Below, piece after piece: positions 55,128-64,000 of a stretch of 64,000 nucleotides of DNA. The stretch's first letter is position 1. Each line of letters begins with the position of its first letter. The notes below the pieces were generated by a model. It did not search any database. It worked only from the letters and a program-made list of their open reading frames with translations, and was not told the origin of the DNA. Source of the DNA: Sordaria brevicollis (Eukaryota; Ascomycota; Sordariomycetes; Sordariales; Sordariaceae); assembly GCA_033439795.1 (NCBI GenBank), contig JAUTDP010000012.1, positions 558,001-622,000 of the forward strand. Reading direction: 5' to 3'. A program made the translations under genes and the position numbers.

Positions 55128-57848
55128 GTCCGCGGATATCGATTTCTCTCAGAAGCTGGGTGAGTAAGCCGACGTATTGGAGTCCTTCCCGTTGGGGTCG
55201 TTTCGAGGGTTTCAATGGATGTTGGTGGTGAACTGGTGATGATGATGAAAATGGGTGGGGCTTCGTTTCTTGGTGTTGGGGAGACTTGGCGGGGTCCTCA
55301 ATTGCGACCTGATGATGTCTGATATTTAGGCGTGATGGCGATGATATCGGAGCAAATGCGTCTGGTTGATTTGAGCGCGCTACTCCTCAATGTTGTCCTC
55401 CTTTTACCGGTATGTCGGCCTCGTGATGGTGAAAGGTTCAAGATGTTGTCGTCGACCCAATTGTGAGATTGAAATTGTCGTTCTTCGAGGTTGATAGACG
55501 CGATGGGCAAGGTATCTTGGGCTGAAGTTGGGGAAATGCGCTAGCTATGATAGGGCCAGCGAATGAGGGCGAGGGTAGAGAGGTGACACCCTTTGTACGT
55601 CCGTAAAAGAGACTGTGTTTGATTGCTCGTGATACAACAACTCTTGAACAAGAGTCCGGTCCTTCGTCTTGTGAGATGATGGTGAAGTGTGTATATAGGA
55701 GAAAGGGGTTGAAGTTGGTGATGGAGAGTAAGTGGGAGGAAAAGTGGATGACTTGGAATGGATCAGTGGGTGAACTGTGGACAAGGAAGAGGACCATTCC
55801 ATTCCCGTCACTGTGCAGATGAATGGATGGGTGTCAAAGCGCTGAAGGGGTCTCCGATTAGTGGGGTCACATCAACTTTCCAGAAAGGGAAGACATCCAG
55901 AACTTGGTCTCCAACGCAATTTCAACTTTTGACAGCTGAACTTCCACCATTCAAGTTGTCTCTGCCTATTATTCCCACGGATATATGAGACCCCGTTGTC
56001 ATCTAACTTGTTCGTGGTGTCTTCACTATCTCGAACCCACACCAGATATCACGGGGAGCGCATCAACAACAAAGCACGTGTCACCAGCCGAGTAACGTCT
56101 CCTCGCCTTGTCCTCACTCTTGTCCTGCTTGTCAATCAGATAAAATCGCCTTCAATCAATCGGATCATTCACACAATCCACCGAAGAGCGGATAGGAAAA
56201 CAATCCGGGGTTTCCCAGATCTGGTACTCGGCAGTACGCGGCACCAGACCCGCCCATTGTGACGGCAGCATGGTGCTGTTTGTTGGACCATGAACGACGC
56301 TTTGTGATGCCGGAAGGACCCTGGAGGGGACTCGAGCCGTGCAACACCGGGAATCACAAGAAAGCCTACCACCAAGTCGGTGTATGTGTATGGTTGCTTT
56401 GACCTTACATATCACAGCTTCTCGTTTCATGTTCGACCTTGTCTCGAATCATTCCCGAATGTTGAACATGGCGTCAAGCCTTCCCGACTTCGCGGGCTCG
56501 CCGTGTGCCGTAATCGTATAGACTTGGCTTGTTGCTGAAGGGGAAGGCGAACCGGAGGCGTTCATCAGCTCTGGCTGTGTGCGACGGCGTTGCCGGCGCC
56601 AATACCATTCATTCTGTGAGGTCAGCCTCTTTCTGATACTGTCGACGCGATTCGCCAACATTTACACCCTCTCTTCATTAGAACCTTGGTGATTCTCCAA
56701 AAGAGAAGATCAGCCAGGCTTCATACACCTAAAGCAAGAGACCCTTTTCATTCACCTGGGAGCTTATTTTGCCTCCTCATTGTTCAGGATGGCATGACAA
56801 CGACAGGTAGGTAAACACCAAGAAGTGGTGTTCGGGTGCCCCGACCGGTCTCGAGGTCCGGGGAAGATGTTGTGCGACCCTCCATCACTTGCACCACTTA
56901 CATACAGAACACCATTTCATTCCACAAGAATCAGTCATTAGCACCGAGGTAGTATCACACGACATGTCACTATTATGCGATGCTGCTCATGCAAAGTGAG
57001 TATAAAAATGGGTAAACCTCCAAAACAGCGACGGTTTGAGCGACTTGAGGTGACGATATGAGACCATATTGTCAAGTAGCCATATCAAGTCCTGGGACGA
57101 CGAGAAAAAAGTAACCACCAACGAAACTAGGTCACTATTATGAGATCCTTTACTTGGCACGTGATGGCTCAGATTTGAAGCAAAACACTTGATAACTGAG
57201 ATCAAGCTTCATGCACTCAAAGGGTACGAACCATATGGTTTTATAACAAAGACACTTGGCTGGGAGTCTTCAACTCAAGACGATGCAGAAGAAAGAGTAG
57301 GCTAATATGTTGAAGTATTGGGACACTTATTAATGGAAAGAGATCCCGTTGACATTTGTAGTACAAGAATGGATGGGACACAGCAAAAACGAGCAGGAAG
57401 TTTTATCTGCCGCATCCGAGATTGAAGATCAGCAGTTCGACAAGATCACCACCGGAACCTTGATCGTATTACACAATAAGTCGACAACATTAATAAAGGA
57501 CAAGTATGTTACACTATCAAAACACTATATACTAACTCTAAAACGGTGACCAGCACCAATATGTATCCTTGAAGGGTATCTATATCCAAACGCCTTCGCT
57601 TTAAGCCCCTTTATCCAAAATCATAATCAAAAATATGCAACAAAAACTCTATGTCTACACTTGTAGTACAACCCAAAAAAATATCCTAAAAGATGGGCAA
57701 GGCAATCAGGCAAAGAATCCAAGAAGGACTCTCATCTCACCATCCTCTCTACCCCACGCTTCACACATCACAACTCCTCCTCTCACATCATATCTCAGCC
57801 CATCCCTCTCTCTACCCTCTCTCACACCCTCACCTACTCACTCCTTCA
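55128..57848. other. Spacer of 2.7 kb upstream of pde1
   Basis: The left part should be the pde1 promoter and leader. The rest has short open frames on both strands, none convincing, and becomes AT-richer from about 57.0 to 57.7 kb. The last stretch is probably the 3' UTR of the Q/N-rich gene. No RNA gene recognised. Confidence 0.5.
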
Positions 57849-60800
57849 TCAAGGATCACTCCTCCACCTCCTCTTCCCAACCCCGCCATCAACCCCAGCC
57901 TTCTTATCCATCTTATCCGCCACCGCCGCCAACAACCCCTGATGATACGGCGTCATCCTCCCCACTCTCTCCCTCAACACCTCACCCCAATTCTCCGGCC
58001 TCCAATTCTGCAGCAGCAAAACCGGACTTATCGTTTCGGCCGGGACATGACTAATAACATCCTGCTGCATATGAGGAGGAAGTTGGTTGAGCTGGTTATT
58101 CAAAAAGTGGGCGCGAGAGCGGGTGAGAGGGGATTGCGTGTTGGTGGTTAGTTCGACTTCGAGGTTGTGAGCCAAGGCCATTGAGGAGCGGCGGGTTGTG
58201 CGACGGGGGGTGGGGGTGGGAGGGGGTTGCATTGTTTGGGTGCCGGCGGTGGTGCGGGCGCGTTTGGTGCCGGGGGCTGAGGCTTCGCCGTCGTCTTCGT
58301 AGTCTTCGTCGCCATCGTCGGCGGTACCGTTGCCGCGTTTGCGTTTGGGAGCTGGGGCTGGGGTGGAGGGGTGGCTTCCTCCGTGATTGCTCCCTCCGTG
58401 GTTGCTTCCTCCATGGTTGCTGGCGTTTCCGACTTGGGAGCCGCCATTGTTGACGTTGCTGTTATTACTGTTGTTGCTGTTATTACCGCCGTTTCTCTTT
58501 GCGCGGTCGACGCGGATGTATTGAGCCAGGTCGCCGCGGTGTTGTCCGATAGTGTTAGCTCCGGGAGTTCCGTCGGGGACGCGGGCCTTTCGGTTGCGCT
58601 GGCGGGCGGGCACTTCTTCAGCTATGTGCTTGTCAGTGAGACGGCGCCAGAGGCGGGAGTCGTTGTGGATTCCTTCGATGGCTTGGTAGGGGTCGTGAGG
58701 GACGCCGGTTTGAGCTTCCTGGTGGCGGATTTGCACGTAGCGGCCCCATTGCTCGTTTTTCCACTCCCTAAACGTGTCGTGGAGGTTGTGGTCACGGTTT
58801 AGGGAGGCCTTGTTTTGCTCTTCGAAGCGGTGGTGGCGGACGTCGGCTTCGATGCGAAAGTTGTTGTATCGCTGCGGCCGCAACTCGACGTCCCATACTA
58901 GGTAACCAAAGTCGAAGGCGTGCTCGAAACACCAGAGGTGCATGTAACCCGCGTTGTTATAGGGATCATACCAGTCGCCTGTGTGGTGCGAGTACTCGTC
59001 GAGCGCAACGCGATGGAAGCCCTTGATGATGGTGTAGTTGGGTGCGGCGGCGCACCCGGAGTAGCGACACTTGCCGGCGTCCTTTTGGGCGTACCGGTCT
59101 GAGACCATAAGGGGCACGTTTTGGATCCAGGCGGTGAGGTGTCGGTTGAGCCGGTTGGGATGGCCATCACCCCGGAAAAACATGGCCAGCTGTTGGGTTG
59201 TATAAGTTTTGTTTTGTACGAGCTCGGCGCGGGCTTGGGGCTGGCTGTTGCAATAGGAGAATATCGGAGGACGGGGCTGACCGGTTTGGGAGTCGTACTC
59301 GGTGCCCCATGCGGGAGTCTGCGTGTGGTGGTAGTACACAGAGTGGGGGTGAATGCCATGCTGGACGCGGAATTTGGGGGCCTTGATCTTGACCGTTTCG
59401 TTGCCGCCGGGAGCTACCCACCTCTCTGGTTGAGGAGTACCGGCTGGGAAGACGGGAGGGGTCACCACAGGAGGCGGTCGTGGTTCGGGAGGGGCAGATC
59501 CTAACGCCGGCGGTTGATCGGGGCCTGGAGTGCCGGCGTTGCTATTTTGGCCTGCAGCACCAAATTGCTGTCCTTGGCCTCCGGGTTGAGCGACACCCCC
59601 TCCTCCGCCGTATAGTGAACCCGCAGGTTGTTGGTGGTTGCCAGGTTGAAGGTACTGGTTGTCGCCTCCGGCAGCGTTAGGAAAGCCAGCTTGTTGGTTG
59701 TTGTACTGCATGGGGTTCACGTAACCACCTGCGGCTCCTTGTTGAGGTTGCTGATTGTTGAACTGTTGATTTCCGGCATCCAAATAACTACCAGCGCCTC
59801 CCTGGACATTTTGCATGCCGTTGTTCTGATTGAAAGGTTGGGCTCCGGGAGGCAATTGACCACCCATTCCTCCTTGAGGAGTTGGTTCACGAGTAGCCTG
59901 CTGGCTTCCGTTGTTGGACTGCCCACCGGCAACTCCCTGACCATATTGCATACCGTTGTTCTGGTTCAATGGTTGCTGTCCAGGTGCCAAGTAGCCTCCT
60001 TGAGGAGCTTGAGGAGTTACGGTACGGCTTGGTTGCTGGCTTCCATTATTGAACTGATTAACTTGCTGGTTGTTTCCTGGAGCCATGTAGCCTCCATGGT
60101 TTCCCATAGGAGTGGTGACACGGCTTGGTTGCTGGCTTCCATTACTGAACTGATTAGCTTGCTGGTTGTTTCCTGGAGCCATGTAGCCTCCGTTGCCTTC
60201 TAGAGGAGTTGGGACACGACTTGGATTTTGGCTAGCCTGTTGACTTTCATAGTTGTACTGTCCACCACCCACTGGCTGCTGCTGCTGCTGCTGCTGCTGC
60301 TGATGTTGTTGTCCAGGAAGATTAAGAAGATCAAAAGTCCCTTCCTCCGGAATAGGTGGCAAATTATTCCAGTTGTTTTGCTGGTTTCCCTGGTTGTAAC
60401 TTATGCCCAACCCTACTGAAGGAGTCTGTTCACGGCTAGGTGGTTGGCTAGGTGCCTGACTAGGCGGCTGACTTCCTTGGTTGTACTGAGGACCGCCAAC
60501 ACCTTGAACAGTTTGTGCACCATTACCGTATTGCTGATATCCATTGTTGGTCTTATTAAAACCAGCAGTTCCTCCCTGAGCCGTTTGCCCATTGTTGGGT
60601 TGCTGTTGGGGTTGATTATCAAACTGACCAATGCCGATTCCATGAGCAGCTTGTCCACCTCCCAAGTTGAGGAGATCAACGGCGGCGTCTACCTGGCCAT
60701 ACTGGTGGTTGTTGTTGAATTGTTGGTCTCCGTTATTAGGCTGTCCACCCATGGCTCCCTGTGGCTGACCTGTTTGGAAGTTGTTGTATTGTGTACTGTC

Positions 60801-62294
60801 AACTACTTGACCTGCTTGTGCCCCTCCGAGATTCAACAGGTCAATAGCAGCATCTTGCTGGCCGTATTGATGTTGTCCATTGTTGAGTTGCTGGTTGCCG
60901 TTGTTAAATTGGTCACGGTTTCCTTGGGCTTGCTGTCCGTGGTTGTTGAACTGCGTCCCTGTGTTTCCTTGGTTTTGACCTGTATGTGCGACGCCATATT
61001 GCTGCTGTGTAGGGTTATACTGCCCATCATGACCCCATTGAGGTAGATTACCTTGAGCATTGTTGAACTGGTTGACTGGTTGTTGTGGGGGATCAGGATA
61101 CTGGTAACCACTTACGCCTGTTGGGGCACCTTGTTGTTCTCCAACTTGCTGGTTTGGAGGCTCCGGGTAATTTTGCTGGAAAGCACTTCCCTGACCGTTG
61201 TGTGCCCCGTTGTTTTGGTTGTTTTGTGTATTGTGAGGATCAAAGTGGTTGTTCGCGTTTCCTGGAGCGGCGTGTGAGCCGGTAAAGGGTTGATTATCGT
61301 GGTACTGTTGTTGAAAAGCACCTGCCTGGTTATTCTGTGTCCCCTGATTCTGGTTAAATTGTTGGTTTCCTGTATGAGCTTGGCCATCCAATCCTCCAGG
61401 AGCAGCTTGTGAACCGATATATTGTTGATTTTGGCCTTGCTGTTGCTGGGCAACAACCGTTTGACCTTGTGCCTCGTTGCCCAGGTCCGGGTTGAATTGT
61501 CCATTTCCGTATTGAGGCTGGTAGAGAGCGCCTCCGGGAAGATAGTCCGCACCAGTTACCCGCTGGTCGGGCTGATGTCCAGCGAGCGTGCTTGACTGCC
61601 CGTCCCCATTACCAGCGGCTGCAGAGGCCGCAGGCTGAGGAGGTGATCGCCTCATATAGGCCGATATAGAGCTCAATAGACTCTCGTCACTACCAGCAGG
61701 AGCCCAGAGGCTGTAATCAACACTGCCGGAAACGGAGGGGTCGACGCCTGGGATGTCTTGTTGGCCGTTGTGATTACCGGCATCAGGAGCGACGATGGGG
61801 GCGTGTTGGGGGGGCGGCGTATTGACATTATTAAAATGGTTCTGGGCGGCAAAATTGTCTGCGGGAGAAGGTTCAAGATTCCCATATTCTTCATTGTGCC
61901 ATTCGTCCAGGAGAGCTGCTAATTCGTCGTCCTCATTTGGATTATAGTCCTCCTGCTGTTTTTGGGCAGGCTGGTGAAAATGGCCGATGTCGGAGGACAA
62001 CTGCTGAGCATATGCTTCAAGCTGTGGGTCAACAGGCAAACCATCTTGTCCATGAGCTGGTTGTTGCAGAGCAACAGCTTCTTGTTCTCCTTGAGGCGCC
62101 CGATGCCGGTTTATGCGAGCAGCTTGTTGTGACAGGAACGCATTCCATCCACCGCCAGCCGTGGTTTGAGGCGCCGGTGCATTGGCAGCTGTGCCTTGGG
62201 GCGGCGGTGGTACATTGTCAGCCGGGGCTTGTGTATTCTGGAGTTCCTCGAGTTCTTTGTCTCCGAAGAGATCGTCCTCCTCCGGGGAGGCCAT
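57849..62294 (-). CDS. Q/N-rich prion-like protein with a globular C-terminal region (1481 residues)
   Basis: A single uninterrupted frame from ATG 62294. Residues 1-135 are acidic and helical (EEDDLFGDKELEELQNTQAP). Residues about 140-960 are dominated by Gln, Asn, Gly and Pro, with no charged blocks, and include related repeats (GGYMAPGNNQQVNQFNNGSQ type), a Gln run and recurring LLNLGG/LLNLPG motifs. From about 975 to 1265 the composition becomes normal and folded: VQHGIHPHSVYYHHTQTPAW, KCRYSGCAAAPNYTIIKGFH, GYMHLWCFEHAFDFGYLVWD. Conserved-looking Cys and His (CRYSGC, WCFEH) might bind metal. I have the impression of a similar region in other fungal proteins of unknown function, but cannot name a family. 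The tail has Asn/Gly runs, a basic nuclear-type signal (PKRKRGNG) and a helical end. Long Q/N regions often drive assembly; function is unknown. Confidence 0.85.
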   Translation of the reverse strand: MASPEEDDLFGDKELEELQNTQAPADNVPPPPQGTAANAPAPQTTAGGGWNAFLSQQAARINRHRAPQGEQEAVALQQPAHGQDGLPVDPQLEAYAQQLSSDIGHFHQPAQKQQEDYNPNEDDELAALLDEWHNEEYGNLEPSPADNFAAQNHFNNVNTPPPQHAPIVAPDAGNHNGQQDIPGVDPSVSGSVDYSLWAPAGSDESLLSSISAYMRRSPPQPAASAAAGNGDGQSSTLAGHQPDQRVTGADYLPGGALYQPQYGNGQFNPDLGNEAQGQTVVAQQQQGQNQQYIGSQAAPGGLDGQAHTGNQQFNQNQGTQNNQAGAFQQQYHDNQPFTGSHAAPGNANNHFDPHNTQNNQNNGAHNGQGSAFQQNYPEPPNQQVGEQQGAPTGVSGYQYPDPPQQPVNQFNNAQGNLPQWGHDGQYNPTQQQYGVAHTGQNQGNTGTQFNNHGQQAQGNRDQFNNGNQQLNNGQHQYGQQDAAIDLLNLGGAQAGQVVDSTQYNNFQTGQPQGAMGGQPNNGDQQFNNNHQYGQVDAAVDLLNLGGGQAAHGIGIGQFDNQPQQQPNNGQTAQGGTAGFNKTNNGYQQYGNGAQTVQGVGGPQYNQGSQPPSQAPSQPPSREQTPSVGLGISYNQGNQQNNWNNLPPIPEEGTFDLLNLPGQQHQQQQQQQQQPVGGGQYNYESQQASQNPSRVPTPLEGNGGYMAPGNNQQANQFSNGSQQPSRVTTPMGNHGGYMAPGNNQQVNQFNNGSQQPSRTVTPQAPQGGYLAPGQQPLNQNNGMQYGQGVAGGQSNNGSQQATREPTPQGGMGGQLPPGAQPFNQNNGMQNVQGGAGSYLDAGNQQFNNQQPQQGAAGGYVNPMQYNNQQAGFPNAAGGDNQYLQPGNHQQPAGSLYGGGGGVAQPGGQGQQFGAAGQNSNAGTPGPDQPPALGSAPPEPRPPPVVTPPVFPAGTPQPERWVAPGGNETVKIKAPKFRVQHGIHPHSVYYHHTQTPAWGTEYDSQTGQPRPPIFSYCNSQPQARAELVQNKTYTTQQLAMFFRGDGHPNRLNRHLTAWIQNVPLMVSDRYAQKDAGKCRYSGCAAAPNYTIIKGFHRVALDEYSHHTGDWYDPYNNAGYMHLWCFEHAFDFGYLVWDVELRPQRYNNFRIEADVRHHRFEEQNKASLNRDHNLHDTFREWKNEQWGRYVQIRHQEAQTGVPHDPYQAIEGIHNDSRLWRRLTDKHIAEEVPARQRNRKARVPDGTPGANTIGQHRGDLAQYIRVDRAKRNGGNNSNNSNNSNVNNGGSQVGNASNHGGSNHGGSNHGGSHPSTPAPAPKRKRGNGTADDGDEDYEDDGEASAPGTKRARTTAGTQTMQPPPTPTPRRTTRRSSMALAHNLEVELTTNTQSPLTRSRAHFLNNQLNQLPPHMQQDVISHVPAETISPVLLLQNWRPENWGEVLRERVGRMTPYHQGLLAAVADKMDKKAGVDGGVGKRRWRSDP
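60020..60215 (-). repeat. Tandem 96-base (32-residue) repeats in the Q/N-rich gene
   Basis: Two adjacent near-identical 96-base units, visible from matching blocks at 60025 and 60121 and at 60062 and 60158. They encode the GGYMAPGNNQQ / NQFNNGSQQPSR / TP pattern. More diverged copies extend to about 59830. They are probably products of unequal exchange and likely variable between strains. Confidence 0.8.
60276..60302 (-). repeat. (CTG)9 tract encoding poly-Gln
   Basis: Nine uninterrupted CTG triplets (CAG on the coding strand) give a Gln run after QQH in the Q/N-rich protein. Pure triplet tracts like this are prone to length change. Confidence 0.85.
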
Positions 62295-64000
62295 GTTAAC
62301 TGGATGTCAGCGAGGTACGAAATCGGAAAACGGATGGAAAATGATATGATGGCGAACAATTCAACAGAAAATTGAACAGGCAAGCATAAAGAGATATCTG
62401 GGGTACGCGTGTCATTATATGGACATTGATGATAAGTCGGAATCACAGAACCATTGCTGGAGTCGAGGACAAAGAATGGGTATATTTTTGGGTCTATAGC
62501 GAGGCCGATAACAATGGTCAAAGAGGGCCGACCTCGAGTCAACAATGACCCGGGACAATGGAAATGGTGACCATGCTGAAGACAATGGGAGGGTCCGGCA
62601 TTGTAACATGCAACTCCCGATTGTCACTCACTCGAGGCAGGATAACAAGGCCGCGTTGCGAGGGTCGGTAACATGAGCATGTGGTCGTGATGATCTTGAG
62701 AAGGATGTTAGCTATATGCCTTCTGAAACCCAAAGGTGGATGCGAGCGAGAGATGTGGTGTAAAATTGAACAGAACAAGATGGGAGGTGAAATCAGTGAG
62801 CTAAGCAGTTTCTCAACACGAGTTTTTTCAGAACAGGTCTGTGAGTTTTGCGTATGCTTTCATCATATGAGGGGACGGCGACATTGACGCCAATGAGGTG
62901 GGAAAGGTCGAGTAAAATAGAGCGTGACGTGGATATGTGACTTACCCATTGCCATGATGCCAGCATTTTGAAGAATAAAATATTGTGGCCGGCACACAAT
63001 GTCGACGGCGGCGGCGACGAGGCCGGCCGTGGTTGACTTTCTCACGGAGGAGAGAAGGACGGAGGGGAAAAGGAAGAGAAGAAGTTGTGAGTGGGAGAAA
63101 TTTGCAGGCTTTTTGTTCGTCGCAGTTTTTGTGGTGGGGAAATGTCGGCCGAACTCCGCTTTGGCATTTTGTGCCGTTTGCGCTTATCGGCCGGTCTTGG
63201 CAAACCGAAGGGTTCAGCCGGACTTGTCGTTTCCCGTCCATCAGTGAGTGAAAAGTGGGCACACATTGGATGATGGCGGGGACCCTACCCGACCCAACTT
63301 TTTAGGCGTTGACTATCACGGTCCCCTTGAAGATTATTGATGAACATGCACAAACCCTTTGAGTTGCATTTCAACTACATGAGACATCAAGCTACAAGAT
63401 ATACTATGTACTACCTCCCCATAGACGACTATAGGCAGCTAGGTCGAATTGAGCTAGGTACTTACAATGCCCTGTCCCGTCAGCCGGGCACCTAAACGTT
63501 ACACAGGGCACAGGGCAGTGATACTGTATGGGATGGGGCAGGACTGTCAGGGCCCCTACGTCACGAGGCACGAGGGAATTCAGGTACTCCAACATTGAAC
63601 TCGAGGTTCCCCAGACCACCTGCACACCAACCGCTCGACGGAATCAACCCAAATCCACACCTCACCGGGGTCCGGGCTGCTAGCTAACCGACGCCAAATC
63701 CACCCACTCTGAATTCCATCTTTCATCCAAAGTCTCCCAGGGGGCAATTGCCATCCTTACCTTTCAAAGATCAGTCCTCATCGCGCGTACTCGTACTTGG
63801 TCGCTGTTGGTACATAGTCCGCATATCGTGACATACCAAGTTATCGCGGCAACCACGGCACACACAACAACCCCGACCGCGCTTGTGTCTACAATACGAG
63901 GAAACTACCAAGACAAATCAACGAACACTGCTGCACCTCCCGAACTCCCGATCCGCTTCGACTGCCAAGACCGACTTGCCCTGGCTGCATCTGGCATTCT
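62295..64000. other. Upstream region of the Q/N-rich gene to the window end
   Basis: 1.7 kb. The part next to 62295 is the leader and promoter of the Q/N-rich gene. A minus-strand stretch ending at 62946 is followed by a perfect GTAAGT donor (62945-62940), and another donor-like GTGAGTGAC lies near 62630, so one or more 5' leader exons may exist. The last 700 bases show no open frame of note and may be the promoter of a gene beyond the window. Confidence 0.45.

Noticed and set aside
1..64000. Dispersed 5S rRNA genes, tRNAs, CRISPR arrays and transposon ends
   Set aside because: Neurospora has scattered 5S genes, so I looked for them, but no matching sequence, tRNA fold, terminal repeat or repeat-spacer array was recognised by eye.

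Overview
The window is nuclear DNA of a filamentous ascomycete of the Sordariales, most likely Neurospora or a close relative. The evidence is single-gene transcription units on both strands, mostly short spliceosomal introns (about 55 to 370 bases, GTAAGT/GTGAGT-type donors, CTAAC-like branch points, YAG acceptors), C-ending codon preference, CT-rich leaders, Q/N-rich proteins and wide gene-poor spacers. There are no operons, phage, CRISPR arrays or intact transposons. Assignment to Neurospora is inference from gene content (for example a class II cAMP phosphodiesterase like pde-1/acon-2); no database was searched.

Layout. 1-589: 3' end of a Gln/Pro-rich protein gene. 0.6-7.9 kb: gene-poor. 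7.9-9.5 kb (+): Stm1-like ribosome-associated RGG protein. 11.3-13.2 kb (-): MFS transporter with an apparent one-base frameshift, divergent from a mitochondrial sideroflexin at 14.3-15.8 kb (+). 15.8-24.0 kb: gene-poor, with several weak small-gene candidates; the best is a two-exon small protein at 21475-21830. 24.0-26.6 kb (+): LAMMER dual-specificity kinase. 29.6-32.3 kb (+): 911-residue orphan with Ser/His-rich repeats, convergent with an App1-type phosphatidate phosphatase (33.0 to about 35.5-36.0 kb, -). 36.8-39.4 kb (-): Drs1 DEAD-box helicase. 40.0-42.5 kb (-): single-pass membrane protein. 44.6-45.6 kb (-): GH16 glycosidase. 46.4-49.7 kb (+): long-form tRNase Z. 50.2-51.2 kb (-): flavin-reductase-like protein. 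52.1-55.1 kb (-): class II cAMP phosphodiesterase. 57.8-62.3 kb (-): 1481-residue Q/N-rich, prion-like protein with a globular C-terminal region.

The genes do not form one pathway. Themes are translation and RNA processing (Stm1, Drs1, tRNase Z), signalling (LAMMER kinase, cAMP phosphodiesterase), membrane and lipid biology (App1, sideroflexin, MFS, type I membrane protein) and cell wall (GH16). The points most worth a second look are the MFS frameshift, the prion-like protein, the ATG-less basic extension in front of App1, the in-frame open intron of the membrane protein, and the small spliced gene at 21.5 kb. Exon boundaries were assigned by eye from splice signals and reading frame.
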